A DNA stretch of 64,000 nucleotides from an uncultured Candidatus Melainabacteria bacterium (GCA_934757155.1 CAKVLI010000001.1:186001-250000), one strand, 5' to 3'; positions 43,966-53,418 are shown, counted from the stretch's first letter. Notes: generated by a model not told the origin, from the letters alone. Made by a program: numbers and translations.

Positions 43966-44919
43966 ATGAGTAACACAAAACTTGCAATTATCATTCCGTG
44001 CTACAACGAAGAGTTAGTTATAGAGTCGACCATAACAACACTTTTGGGTGTAATGGACAACATTATTAAAAAAGATAAAATCAGAGAAGATTCATATATT
44101 TATCTTGTGGATGACGGTTCACAAGACTGCACTTGGAAAATTATAGAAAAACTTAACGAAAAACACCCGCAAAGAATTAAGGCTGTGAAATTCGTGAGAA
44201 ATTACGGCAACCAAAGAGCCTTAATCGCCGGATTAACAAGAGTTCGAGAACTCGGCTGCGATTGCGCAATTTCTATTGACGCAGATTTACAGCAGGATGA
44301 AAACGCGATAGAAAAATTCATTGACGAGTTTCATAATGGCGCAGAAATCGTTTCCGGAATAAGAAATGACCGCAAAACAGATTCATTTTTCAAAAAATTC
44401 ACAGCGTTATGTTTTTACAAACTGATGAACATTTTGGGAGTAAAAATTCCGCCAAACCATTCTGATTTCAGACTCGTAAGTAGGCACGCGTTGGAAATAT
44501 TAGATAAATATTCGGAAAGAGAGCTCTTCCTGCGTGGATTTTTCCACGAAACAGGACTTAAAACCGCATACGTGCATTTTGATGTAAAACCGAGAGCTTT
44601 GGGTTGTTCAAAATTCAATTTTGTATCCTTAACAACGCTTGCACTCAACGGAATCACATCATACAGTATTGTTCCTTTGAGATTAATCTCTGCTGTCGGG
44701 CTCCTCGCAATTTTTGCAAGTACAATCGTCGGCATTGATGCAATTTGCGACAAATTCATCCGCCATGACGCTCCAAGCGGTTGGGCTACAATCGTCATAT
44801 TGCTTGTATTTATGGGCGGGTTCCAAATCTTTTGCTTAGGAATTATCGGGGAATACTTAGGACAAGTATTTAACGAAGTAAAAGACCGACCAAGATACAT
44901 TGTCGAAAAAGAACTTTAA
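43966..44919 (+). CDS. GT2 polyprenyl-phosphate glycosyltransferase (GtrB/DPMS type)
   Basis: 317 residues from ATG 43966 with GAGAGGA upstream. The GT-A domain has IIPCYNEELVIES, YLVDDGSQDCTW and the DADLQ metal motif (SIDADLQQDE). Two C-terminal membrane helices (about 235-258, 270-295) and a final GEYLGQVFNEVKDRPRYIVEKE are typical of this group. It likely loads a sugar onto undecaprenyl phosphate for surface glycan modification. It sits head-to-head with the YdjC deacetylase. Confidence 0.9.
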   Translation: MSNTKLAIIIPCYNEELVIESTITTLLGVMDNIIKKDKIREDSYIYLVDDGSQDCTWKIIEKLNEKHPQRIKAVKFVRNYGNQRALIAGLTRVRELGCDCAISIDADLQQDENAIEKFIDEFHNGAEIVSGIRNDRKTDSFFKKFTALCFYKLMNILGVKIPPNHSDFRLVSRHALEILDKYSERELFLRGFFHETGLKTAYVHFDVKPRALGCSKFNFVSLTTLALNGITSYSIVPLRLISAVGLLAIFASTIVGIDAICDKFIRHDAPSGWATIVILLVFMGGFQIFCLGIIGEYLGQVFNEVKDRPRYIVEKEL

Positions 44920-45013
44920 GATTTGTAACACATTTTTTATCAAAATAGCAATTTTCCAATCCAAAATTTCTTTATAAATATACAAGGGAAATTATGGATT
45001 TAGGAGATTAATT

Positions 45014-45250
45014 ATGGCTATCGGAGCAAGAGATTACATCGACAAATTATTAGTTAAAAAGTATGCAGATGAAAAAGTTGATAACCACGACTCGATGGAA
45101 TCAATGGTTGATCCAAATAAAATGCTTGAAGCAATGAACGATGTTGCAATGATTCAAAGAAATATGTTCGCGCTCTCTCAAAAACTGTGCAGCACCTGTT
45201 ACGCAATCAATGCGCGTAGTGCAAGATACAAAAAAGCAGTCAACGAATAA
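45014..45250 (+). CDS. Small unknown helical protein
   Basis: 78 residues with a good TTAGGAG upstream. Soluble and helical; MAIGARDYIDKLLVKKYADEKVD then SMVDPNKMLEAMNDVAMIQRNMFALSQKLCSTCY. The C-S-T-C pair at about 58-61 could bind metal or be redox-active. It ends four bases from the convergent SIS gene. Not recognised. Confidence 0.6.
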   Translation: MAIGARDYIDKLLVKKYADEKVDNHDSMESMVDPNKMLEAMNDVAMIQRNMFALSQKLCSTCYAINARSARYKKAVNE

Positions 45251-45253
45251 GTT

Positions 45254-46336
45254 CTAGATAGATTTATCCACGACAACTTTGTGCAAACCTTTTGGATGGT
45301 CAACATTGCGTTTCAGTTTTAATGCTGTTTCAAGCGCAATAAGTTGTGAAATGACGACATTGGCAAACAATTGTTGAATTTCGTTTTGGCATTCAACATA
45401 AATATTCAAGTTTGCTTTAATGTGCTCATCAGGTTCACCGATTATCACAAGATACGGATGATAGTCTTCAATAATTTTGTTCAAATTATTAACAGAGCGT
45501 TCCATAATATTATCAACCGTTATGTAAATCAAGGCTGATTTTTTGCTGTTCAACACAGCCACATGACCATGCATAAATTCGCCCAAAATCGCCGCGCTAA
45601 TATTTTTGTAAGAAGTTTCTTTAATCTTCAAAGCAGCTTCTTTCGCAAGAGAATAAGAAATTCCGTCTGCAGTAATTATTACAGGGTCTTTTTTTGCAAG
45701 AGTTGACGCAAATTTTCGGATTTCATCTCTCTTTCCAAGAGCTTTTTTCATAATATCAGGCAAGTGTCTTAATGAGTCTTTATAAGACTTTGTAACACTT
45801 TCTTCTTCAACATTCTCAATTAGTTTCAAAGAAATCAAAATCAAGCATAACATCTGAGAAGTAAAGGATTTTGTCGCCGCAATGCCTGTTTCCACACCCG
45901 CGAAACACGCAACTTTATAATCACAAGCATTCCATATTGAAGACTCCTCAACATTTGTTATACACAGAGTCGGAAGATTTGTTTCCTTTTTCACTCGCTC
46001 AACGGATTTCAGAGTATCGCTCGTTTCTCCTGACTGAGTGATAAATATATACAGAGTGTTTTCATCATGCGGAATCAAATTCTTCAACAAAAACTCGCTT
46101 GAATAAATTGCTCTGGTTTCGATTTTAGAAATCTTTTCCACCAAATCCACCGCAAAACGCGCACAATGATATGAAGAACCGCTTGCTACAAGTACTATTT
46201 TTCTTATATTTTGAGGTAAATCCAGTTTAATTTCACCGCTTTGAGCATCAATATATTTCATCAAAATATACGGAATAATCGTAGTTTGCTCAGCAATTTC
46301 CAATTCCATATTTGTTTTTTGTTTTTTTAAAAACAT
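45254..46336 (-). CDS. SIS-domain sugar isomerase, GlmS-isomerase-like without glutaminase
   Basis: 360 residues covering only the two SIS domains of glucosamine-6-phosphate synthase. SIS1: ASGSSYHCARFAVDL, ITQSGETSDTL, GVETGIAATKSFTSQ. SIS2: ALKIKETSYKN, GEFMHGHVAVL (the catalytic His is kept) and the C-terminal DHPKGLHKVVVDKSI with the catalytic Lys. The Cys-1 glutaminase domain is absent, so it must use ammonia or act as a deaminase or deglycase (AgaS/FrlB-like). GAGGG precedes the ATG. Confidence 0.82.
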   Translation of the reverse strand: MFLKKQKTNMELEIAEQTTIIPYILMKYIDAQSGEIKLDLPQNIRKIVLVASGSSYHCARFAVDLVEKISKIETRAIYSSEFLLKNLIPHDENTLYIFITQSGETSDTLKSVERVKKETNLPTLCITNVEESSIWNACDYKVACFAGVETGIAATKSFTSQMLCLILISLKLIENVEEESVTKSYKDSLRHLPDIMKKALGKRDEIRKFASTLAKKDPVIITADGISYSLAKEAALKIKETSYKNISAAILGEFMHGHVAVLNSKKSALIYITVDNIMERSVNNLNKIIEDYHPYLVIIGEPDEHIKANLNIYVECQNEIQQLFANVVISQLIALETALKLKRNVDHPKGLHKVVVDKSI

Positions 46337-46397
46337 TTCAAGCCCTCTTTATAATCTATATCTCTATGATAACACATTCCGAAAAGAGAGCAATCCG

Positions 46398-47912
46398 TTA
46401 ATACACAGTTATGTGAGATTGCTGTGGGACAACACGCAATATATCATCTTTGAACATTGAATACTGTTCTTTACTGCATATAATTTTTCCGCTTACGGAC
46501 TTCAATTTCTCCGGAAATTTCGTTATATAAGAATTGAACAAAGGATTTTTGTTATACAAAATTAAATCACCACTTATTTCTTCTACATTATTCAACAATT
46601 TATCTTCATCAATCCCCATAAAAGAATATGGTACAACAATTCCTGCCTGAGGTCTCAAAAGTAATTGAGGTTTATATGTTCCGATTTTATATGTACCATT
46701 TGGATTTATTTCAACTTTATTTCCCAATATTTTTAAAACAGAAACAGCGTCCTTATCTTTAATAGCTTTTTCCAAAGTTTTTCCTGTAGCTTCGTCATAT
46801 GCAGCAAGTTTTTCTGCAATCAAAATCTGTTGCAATGCCTTCGGCCCTTCATCTTTGACTCCGGAGTTACAAGATAAACCGTTTTTAGCAATAAACTTTT
46901 TGATATTTTCCAACTGATTAATCGGAATTAAGTTGTTATTAGCTGCTCCTTGAATCTGGTCAATTTTCCCTCTTGAAGAAGCAATTCCGATTGTCGGCTG
47001 CCACAATTCTTCTTTATCACGCTCTAAATACACATAGAAATCTCCGTCCTGTAGTGCGGCTTCTGCCTTATCTACACTTGAGCGTGTACACCAGTTTTCG
47101 TTACTCAAAATTTCCAATGCAGCAATATTTTCATCTCTATGCAAAGAATCTTTTTTCACAGAAGGAATTCTAATCCAAACGGACTCATTATTGGACAATC
47201 CCTTCTCCATTAAAAGGTTATCGCGTAATCTGTGCGTATAAGTACGTAAAAATATATCCTTTTTGTTGCAAGTTACTCGTCGAAAAATCGGTTCAATATT
47301 TTTGAAATACCTTATGGTTTCATCCAATGCTTTTATATCGAAAGGAACCGGAATATGACGATTATTTTGTTGCAAATCACTATTCACTGCTTCCCAAATC
47401 ACAAAACGTAAGGAATCATCTTTCATATCCCTTTGCAAAGACTTGTAGGCTGAAATGTCTTTATTAAGCTCAGGATGCTCTAAAAAATTTTGCCACTGTT
47501 TTAGTCTTACGGCTCTGGCTTCATTAACTTTATCCGTACAATAAACTCTTACTTCTTGCGGGATATATGCCTTCCATCCGATTTTTGAAGGATTTGACTC
47601 TTTATAAGGACCAAAAACACGATTCATTCTGAACAAACCCGCGATTGCATCCCTAATCTTTGTCGCCGAAATTGCACTATTATCAATAGGAAATCTTTTT
47701 TCTCCTTTGCCTATAATATTTGCTGACATATATTCAAAAACAGTCTTATATTGTGACCCCTCGGAAATACCCTTAAAATTTATACCAAAAGTCGATCTAA
47801 AATTACCTCTATGGCTCAATTCACCAACATTTTGGTGTGCCATTTTTTTTGGAGGAATGGCATATATATTATTTGATAAGTATCCAAAACTATTCAAATT
47901 TTGAATCATCAC
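46398..47912 (-). CDS. Large unknown protein with STFGINFKG motif
   Basis: 504 residues, no signal peptide. The N-terminus MMIQNLNSFGYLSNNIYAIPP leads to the shared motif RSTFGINFKG (about 39-48). The middle has a block NENWCTRSSVDKAEAALQDGDFYVYLERD...PTIGIASSRGKIDQIQG, which looks like a compact W-C-T-R / G-D-F-Y-V fold. The end repeats beta-strand/turn units (SGDLILYNKNPLF, SGKIICSKEQ). Enzymatic role unknown; its size and motif suggest a delivered or surface-facing protein. Confidence 0.6.
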   Translation of the reverse strand: MMIQNLNSFGYLSNNIYAIPPKKMAHQNVGELSHRGNFRSTFGINFKGISEGSQYKTVFEYMSANIIGKGEKRFPIDNSAISATKIRDAIAGLFRMNRVFGPYKESNPSKIGWKAYIPQEVRVYCTDKVNEARAVRLKQWQNFLEHPELNKDISAYKSLQRDMKDDSLRFVIWEAVNSDLQQNNRHIPVPFDIKALDETIRYFKNIEPIFRRVTCNKKDIFLRTYTHRLRDNLLMEKGLSNNESVWIRIPSVKKDSLHRDENIAALEILSNENWCTRSSVDKAEAALQDGDFYVYLERDKEELWQPTIGIASSRGKIDQIQGAANNNLIPINQLENIKKFIAKNGLSCNSGVKDEGPKALQQILIAEKLAAYDEATGKTLEKAIKDKDAVSVLKILGNKVEINPNGTYKIGTYKPQLLLRPQAGIVVPYSFMGIDEDKLLNNVEEISGDLILYNKNPLFNSYITKFPEKLKSVSGKIICSKEQYSMFKDDILRVVPQQSHITVY

Positions 47913-48035
47913 AAAAATCCTTTAATAAAGTCAGTCGATACCCAGTACAAAAATCGTAAATAAAAAAATTTGCATAATACAAATTATTGTCGTTACAAAA
48001 ATTAACAAAAAAAACGGCTGCTAATAATAAAAGAA

Positions 48036-48063
48036 AGGGGCGGTGGCTAAAGCCACCGCCCCT
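48036..48063 (-). terminator. ileS terminator
   Basis: AGGGGCGGTGGC/GCCACCGCCCCT 12-bp perfect stem with a TTTA-type loop, then TTCTTTTATT on the minus strand, 18 bases past ileS. Confidence 0.9.
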
Positions 48064-48081
48064 CATTAAAATCATTTCAAC

Positions 48082-50883
48082 TTATTGAACCGCATCATAG
48101 CAATCAGAACAAATTGTTTCAAATCCACTGTGTTCACCTAATTTGCGGTATTTCCAACAACGTTCGCATTTTTCGCCTTCCGCTTTAGTTACCCAAACTG
48201 TAATTCCATCTTCAGTATACTCGTTAAGAACTTCAGCAGGCGCATCCGCAGAAACATAAGCCTGAGAAGTGATGAATATATCGGCTAAATCTGCAAGATT
48301 AGCTTTCAAAATAGCTTCATCAGGAGATTTAACATAAACCGCAACTTCAAGAGAGCTTCCAACTTTCTTTTCTGCTCTCAAAGGCTCAATTGCTCTTGTA
48401 ACAACTTCTCTGGTCTTAAGAATTCTCTCAAAATCAGCTTCAAGCTGAGGGTTATTCCATTCAGGTTTTACCTCAACCCAATCTGCAAGCAGAATGCTTT
48501 CCAATCCACCGCGCTGGTTTTCAGGAGTGTTTTGCCAAATATCTTCTGCTTGGTGAGGCATTACAGGAGTTAAAACTCTTACCAAAGCCTGCAAGGTTTC
48601 ATACAAAACTGTTTGACAAGCTCTTCTTGAAACAGATTTCTTACCCGCGGTATAAAGTCTGTCTTTTACAATATCCAGATAGAAAGAGCTTAAATCTACA
48701 GCCGCAAAATTCTGCAAGCATTGGAAATACTTGTAAAATTCGTAGTTTTCAAATGAAACAGTAACTTCCTCAACCATTTTATTAAGTTTATGAAGTGCGA
48801 ACTTATCAATCGGCTTCAAATCTTCGTATTTTACATAATCAACCTTAGGGTCAAAATCAAAAATATTACCGAGCAAGAATCTTGCAGTATTTCTTGTTTT
48901 CTTAAAGATTTCAGCAAGCTGTTTGATAATATTATCCCCGATTTTTGTATCGTTTCTGTAATCGACTGATGCTGCCCAAAGTCTTAAAATATCAGCGCCA
49001 TAATTCTTGATAATATCATCAGGTCTGATATAGTTGCCCAAAGACTTAGACATTTTTCTTCCGTCTTCCCCGAAAACAAAACCGTGGGTCAAAACAGTCT
49101 TATATGGAGCTTTGCCCTGAGTTGCGATTGAGGTCAAAAGTGAAGATTGGAACCAACCTCTGTGTTGGTCAGAACCTTCCAAATACATATCTACCGGAGT
49201 ATGACCCAATTCGTCAAAACGTTTTTCAACTACAGCCCTCCACGTTACACCGGAATCAAACCAAACATCCATAATATCTTTTTCTTTTCTGAAATGTTTT
49301 TTACCGCATTTAGGACATACAAAACCATTCGGCAAGAGTTCTTCTGCACTATGCTTAACCCAAGCATCAGAAGATTCTTTTTCAAACATTTTTGCAACAT
49401 TTTCAATAGTTTCATCAGTTACAACCGCTTCTCCGCATTCTTCACAATAGAACACAGGAATCGGCACACCCCACGCTCTTTGACGGGAAATACACCAATC
49501 GGTTCTACCTGCAACCATGTTTGAAATTCTGGCTTCACCACTTGCGGGAATCCATTTTACGCCCTTAATTGCTTCGAGGGCTTCATCACGGAATTTATCA
49601 ACTTTTACGAACCATTGCGGTGTTGCTCTATAAATTACAGGATTTTTACATCTCCAGCAATGCGGGTAACTGTGATTGATATCAGCAGCCGCAAGCAACG
49701 CACCGCAAGTTTGAAGTTTGTCTATAACAATTTTATTTCCCTTGTAATAAGGTACGCCTTCTAAGTCCTTATCCCCGAGAATCTCTGTCCAAACGCCTTT
49801 GCTATCAAGCGGAGAAAAGACTTCAATATTATATCTGCAGCCGACTTCATAGTCCTCAAGACCATGTCCGGGAGCTGTGTGCACAGAACCTGTACCTGCA
49901 TCCAAAGTAACATGTTCACCCAAGATAATCGGTGATTTTCTGTTATACAACGGATGTTTTGTATTCAAAAGTTCTAAATCCGCACCCTTAACAGTTCCAA
50001 GAACATTGATATCTTTTTCTTCCCAATTTACCCCTTCAAGAAAGCTTGCCAACAAGCCTTGGGCAATTACATAAACTTCATTATTGTAAGTAAAGAATGT
50101 GTAATCAAATCTCGGGTGCATACTGATTGCCATGTTTGAAGGAATTGTCCAAGGAGTTGTAGTCCAAATTACCGCATAAACGTTATCATTCGGCAAATCA
50201 ACCAACTGCTTAATTTTATTTACACCTTCATCATCAAACTTAAATCTTACATAGATTGAAGTTGAAGTGTGATCAGCATACTCAACTTCAGCCTCTGCCA
50301 AAGCAGTTTCGCAAGATGCACACCAATAAACAGGTTTCAAACCTTTTTCAATATAACCCTTCTTGTACATTTCACCGAAAACTCTAACCTGTTCGGCTTC
50401 AAATTCAGGGTTAATAGTCAAATACGGATGTTCCCAATCGCCCCAAACACCCAAACGTTTGAACTCGCTTTCCTGCCCTTTTAAGTTTGTATTAGCAAAC
50501 TCTCTGCATTTTGCACGAAGTTCAGCCGGAGTAAGAGCTTCACGTCCGCCTTTAATATTTTTTACAACCTTGTTTTCAATAGGCAAGCCGTGTCCGTCAT
50601 ATCCCGGAACATAAGGGGCGTAATACCCGCGCATAGATTTATAACGGATAAGAATATCTTTCAAAATTTTGTTCAAAGCTGTTCCGACGTGAATTTTTTC
50701 AGAACTCAAATATGGAGGACCATCGTGTAGAATAAAGCTGTTTGCCTTATCTCTTTGAGCGATATTTTTCTCATAAACCTTAATCTCTTCCCAAAACTTT
50801 TGCGTTTCAGGTTCTTTTTTCGTAGCATTAGCTCTCATTTCAAGAGTCGTTTTAGGTAGGTTTAAAGTCTCTTTGTATTCCAT
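48082..50883 (-). CDS. ileS: Isoleucyl-tRNA synthetase with atypical HIGH motif
   Basis: 933 residues, bacterial type. KMSKS is intact (GRKMSKSLGN), as are the editing domain (WTTTPWTIPSNMA) and the C-terminal zinc finger CERCWKYR...CSDC. The class I HIGH signature reads K-I-H-V-G-T: the last His is Thr, confirmed in the DNA (CAC GTC GGA ACA). YDGHGLPIE replaces the usual WDCHGLPIE. It charges tRNA-Ile. It follows the symporter gene by 22 bases, in the same operon; no T-box is seen. Confidence 0.93.
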   Translation of the reverse strand: MEYKETLNLPKTTLEMRANATKKEPETQKFWEEIKVYEKNIAQRDKANSFILHDGPPYLSSEKIHVGTALNKILKDILIRYKSMRGYYAPYVPGYDGHGLPIENKVVKNIKGGREALTPAELRAKCREFANTNLKGQESEFKRLGVWGDWEHPYLTINPEFEAEQVRVFGEMYKKGYIEKGLKPVYWCASCETALAEAEVEYADHTSTSIYVRFKFDDEGVNKIKQLVDLPNDNVYAVIWTTTPWTIPSNMAISMHPRFDYTFFTYNNEVYVIAQGLLASFLEGVNWEEKDINVLGTVKGADLELLNTKHPLYNRKSPIILGEHVTLDAGTGSVHTAPGHGLEDYEVGCRYNIEVFSPLDSKGVWTEILGDKDLEGVPYYKGNKIVIDKLQTCGALLAAADINHSYPHCWRCKNPVIYRATPQWFVKVDKFRDEALEAIKGVKWIPASGEARISNMVAGRTDWCISRQRAWGVPIPVFYCEECGEAVVTDETIENVAKMFEKESSDAWVKHSAEELLPNGFVCPKCGKKHFRKEKDIMDVWFDSGVTWRAVVEKRFDELGHTPVDMYLEGSDQHRGWFQSSLLTSIATQGKAPYKTVLTHGFVFGEDGRKMSKSLGNYIRPDDIIKNYGADILRLWAASVDYRNDTKIGDNIIKQLAEIFKKTRNTARFLLGNIFDFDPKVDYVKYEDLKPIDKFALHKLNKMVEEVTVSFENYEFYKYFQCLQNFAAVDLSSFYLDIVKDRLYTAGKKSVSRRACQTVLYETLQALVRVLTPVMPHQAEDIWQNTPENQRGGLESILLADWVEVKPEWNNPQLEADFERILKTREVVTRAIEPLRAEKKVGSSLEVAVYVKSPDEAILKANLADLADIFITSQAYVSADAPAEVLNEYTEDGITVWVTKAEGEKCERCWKYRKLGEHSGFETICSDCYDAVQ

Positions 50884-50905
50884 ATTTCAACCTTTCTATA
50901 TATTT

Positions 50906-52177
50906 TTATTCAAAATCGTTAGCTTCTATAAATTCGTTCATCTTGTCATAGTCAAACTCGTTTTCCCATCTTGCGATAACAACAGTCGCAACGCAATTAC
51001 CGATTAAGTTGACAGTCGTTCTTCCCATATCAAGCATTTGGTCAATTCCCAAAAGAATTGCAACTCCAAGAATAGGAATATTAAAACTCGTCAAAGTTCC
51101 GGCAAGAACAATTAAAGACGCTCTCGGAACACCCGCAACTCCTTTGGAAGTAAGCATTAAAGCGAACATAATAACAAGCTGTTGTTCAAGAGAAAGATTT
51201 ATCCCAACAAGTTGGGTAGAAAACAACACAGCCATTGCAAGATAAAGAGTCGAACCGTCCAAGTTGAACGTATATCCCGTAGGCATTACGAAACCGACGA
51301 TTGATTTCGGAACACCAAATTTTTCCATAATAGACATCGCCTTAGGCAACGCAGCCTCTGAACTCGCTGTCGTAAACGTCAACAAAGCAGGTTCACGAAT
51401 AGCTCGCAACAAGTTGCCCAAAGATATATTAACAAGCTTGCAAGCGATTACTAAAACAATCAAAACAAATACCGCAAGTGCCACATATAATGAAACGATT
51501 ATTTTTCCGTAATTGAACAAAATCTCAATCCCGTTAGAACCCACCGTATAAGCAATCGCACCAAAAATACCAATCGGCGCAAAAAGCATTACATACTCAG
51601 TGAACTTAAACATAATCGCGGAAACTGAATTCAATAAATCCACAACCGGTTGAGCCTTCTTCCCGATAGCGCAAATCGCCAACGCAAAGAATAGCGAAAA
51701 TACAACAATCTGAAGCAAATTTCCATCCGCCATAGATTGAACTATACTCGTAGGGAACAACCCCAAAAACATTTCACCAAAAGAATTGTGCTGTGTACAA
51801 GACGCCATTCTTTCAATTTCACCGAGTCCGATATGTTGAGACGCAACATTAACCATGCCTTCACCGGGCTTAAACAAATTAGCAAATCCCAACCCGATAA
51901 TCAGCGCAAATGTCGTCACAACTTCAAAGTACGCGATAGTCTTGACACCCAACCTGCCCAAACTCTTCGCATCACCGTGCCCAGCAATTCCCACAACGAG
52001 AGTCGCAAACAACAACGGTGCAATAATCATTTTTATCATTCTTAAAAATACTTCTGCCAAAACATGAGTTTTTACGGCAAAAGCTGGGTAAAGCCAGCCA
52101 ACAAGGATTCCCAGTATCAGCGAAATAAATATGGCTATTGTTAATCTTGATTTTTTCAAAACTTTTTCCTTCTTCAA
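50906..52177 (-). CDS. Dicarboxylate/amino acid:cation symporter (DAACS)
   Basis: 423 residues, eight membrane helices plus two re-entrant loops. The family motifs are present: the serine-rich TTASSEAALPKAM, PTGYTFNLDGSTLY, MLTSKGVAGVPRASL and the DQMLDMGRTTVNLIGN motif (substrate and sodium binding). It resembles GltP/GltT glutamate-aspartate carriers or serine/threonine relatives; the substrate cannot be decided. It is first in an operon with ileS. Confidence 0.9.
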   Translation of the reverse strand: MKKEKVLKKSRLTIAIFISLILGILVGWLYPAFAVKTHVLAEVFLRMIKMIIAPLLFATLVVGIAGHGDAKSLGRLGVKTIAYFEVVTTFALIIGLGFANLFKPGEGMVNVASQHIGLGEIERMASCTQHNSFGEMFLGLFPTSIVQSMADGNLLQIVVFSLFFALAICAIGKKAQPVVDLLNSVSAIMFKFTEYVMLFAPIGIFGAIAYTVGSNGIEILFNYGKIIVSLYVALAVFVLIVLVIACKLVNISLGNLLRAIREPALLTFTTASSEAALPKAMSIMEKFGVPKSIVGFVMPTGYTFNLDGSTLYLAMAVLFSTQLVGINLSLEQQLVIMFALMLTSKGVAGVPRASLIVLAGTLTSFNIPILGVAILLGIDQMLDMGRTTVNLIGNCVATVVIARWENEFDYDKMNEFIEANDFE

Positions 52178-52312
52178 GCAAACGGAGCGAGCAATTGACC
52201 CAACTAAAAGAGTTCATTCACCCCTCAAGAGTAAATTATACAATAAAAAAACTCTAAAAACACATGAAAACCTGATAAGTTAATCTTTGTTACGAAAAAT
52301 AACCCGTCATGA

Positions 52313-52341
52313 TTGACATAACCTCATGTTCATCCTAACAT
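52313..52341 (+). promoter_or_regulatory. Strong promoter of the rpsL-rpsG operon
   Basis: Perfect TTGACA at 52313-52318, 17-base spacer, TAACAT at 52336-52341. Transcription would begin near 52348, about 200 bases ahead of rpsL. Confidence 0.8.
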
Positions 52342-52347
52342 TAAGTT

Positions 52348-52547
52348 ACCCTAGTCGAAATTTTCTTGCCGGATTTGACGGCTCAGGGGTGCAAAGGAAC
52401 CACAAAGGACTGAAGTGAACTTCAGACATGGAGTAAACCTCCGTGGTACGAGATAAGGCACTGACGAACAAAATGTGATTACTATCTTTACACAACAGTG
52501 GTTTTATTTGCAGAAAATACAAGTAACAGGTAAAAGGAGAAAAAGTT
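52348..52547 (+). ncRNA. Structured 5' leader of rpsL (candidate autoregulatory or novel RNA)
   Basis: About 200 bases with no ORF. Nested pairing is visible: outer CAGgGGTGC with GGCACTG, inner ACCAC (near 52401) with GTGGT (near 52443). Inside the junction are the hairpins CTGAAG-TGAA-CTTCAG and GGAG-TAAAC-CTCC. It does not match T-box, cobalamin, SAM or other riboswitch cores I know. Ribosomal protein leader control (by S7 or S12) is the first guess. Confidence 0.5.
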
Positions 52548-52931
52548 ATGCCTACAATTAACCAGCTTGTACGTTCAGAACGTAAAAAGCTAACAGACAA
52601 AACCAAATCGCCGGCTCTTATGGAATGTCCACAAAGACGAGGCGTTTGTACTAGGGTTTACACTACAACCCCTAAAAAACCTAACTCTGCTTTGAGAAAG
52701 GTTGCCAGAGTCAGACTTACTAACGGATTTGAAGTAACTTCTTATATCCCTGGTATCGGACACAACCTTCAAGAACACAGTGTTGTTCTTATCAGAGGCG
52801 GAAGGGTTAAAGACCTTCCAGGTGTAAGATATCACATTGTCCGCGGTACATTAGATACAGCAGGTGTTGCTAACAGAGAACAAAGCCGTTCTAAATACGG
52901 GGCAAAGAAAGCTAAAGGAGGTAAGAAATAA
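52548..52931 (+). CDS. rpsL: 30S ribosomal protein S12
   Basis: 127 residues. It has the family core TTPKKPNSALRKVARVRL (streptomycin-site Lys), SYIPGIGHNLQEHSVVLIRGGRVKDLPGVRYH and the K/R-rich tail. It forms part of the decoding centre. AAAAGGAG is upstream. It overlaps the ATG of rpsG by one base. Confidence 0.97.
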   Translation: MPTINQLVRSERKKLTDKTKSPALMECPQRRGVCTRVYTTTPKKPNSALRKVARVRLTNGFEVTSYIPGIGHNLQEHSVVLIRGGRVKDLPGVRYHIVRGTLDTAGVANREQSRSKYGAKKAKGGKK

Positions 52932-53401
52932 TGTCTAGAAGATCTAAACCTGAAAGAAGAGTTCCTTCAGCTGACCCTATTTATAACAGTGTAGATGTTT
53001 CTAAATTCATCAACAGAGTTATGAGACGCGGTAAAAAATCTTTGGCTGAAAGAATTTTCTATTCAACAATTAATAAAGTTGCAGAAAGAACAAGCGAAAA
53101 CGGTTTGGAAGTTTTCCAAAAAGCATTGACAAATGCTACTCCGCTTTTGGAAGTTAAAGCAAGACGTATCGGTGGTTCAACTTACCAAGTACCTATTGAT
53201 GTTAAACCTGACAGAGGCTTTGCTCTCGCTTCTTCTTGGATTATTGCAGCAGCTAAAAATAGAGGCGGTAAATCTTTTGTTGAAAAACTTACAAGCGAAT
53301 TGATTGATGCTTCAAACGGTAACGGTGCAGCTTGCAAAAAGCGTGAAGACACCCACAGAATGGCAGAAGCTAACAAAGCATTTGCTCATTACAGATACTA
53401 A
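52931..53401 (+). CDS. rpsG: 30S ribosomal protein S7
   Basis: 156 residues: MSRRSKPERR, FINRVMRRGKKSLAERIFY, VFQKALTNATPLLEVKARRIGGSTYQVP and AFAHYRY at the end are all S7. It nucleates the 30S head. An intrinsic terminator follows directly, so the usual fusA-tuf part of the str operon is missing here. Confidence 0.97.
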   Translation: MSRRSKPERRVPSADPIYNSVDVSKFINRVMRRGKKSLAERIFYSTINKVAERTSENGLEVFQKALTNATPLLEVKARRIGGSTYQVPIDVKPDRGFALASSWIIAAAKNRGGKSFVEKLTSELIDASNGNGAACKKREDTHRMAEANKAFAHYRY

Positions 53402-53418
53402 TCCGGAAACTATAATTG

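Noticed and set aside
52348..52547. Known riboswitch or T-box in the rpsL leader
   Set aside because: No T-box GGTGG-ACCGCG, cobalamin, SAM, glycine or GEMM core can be recognised.
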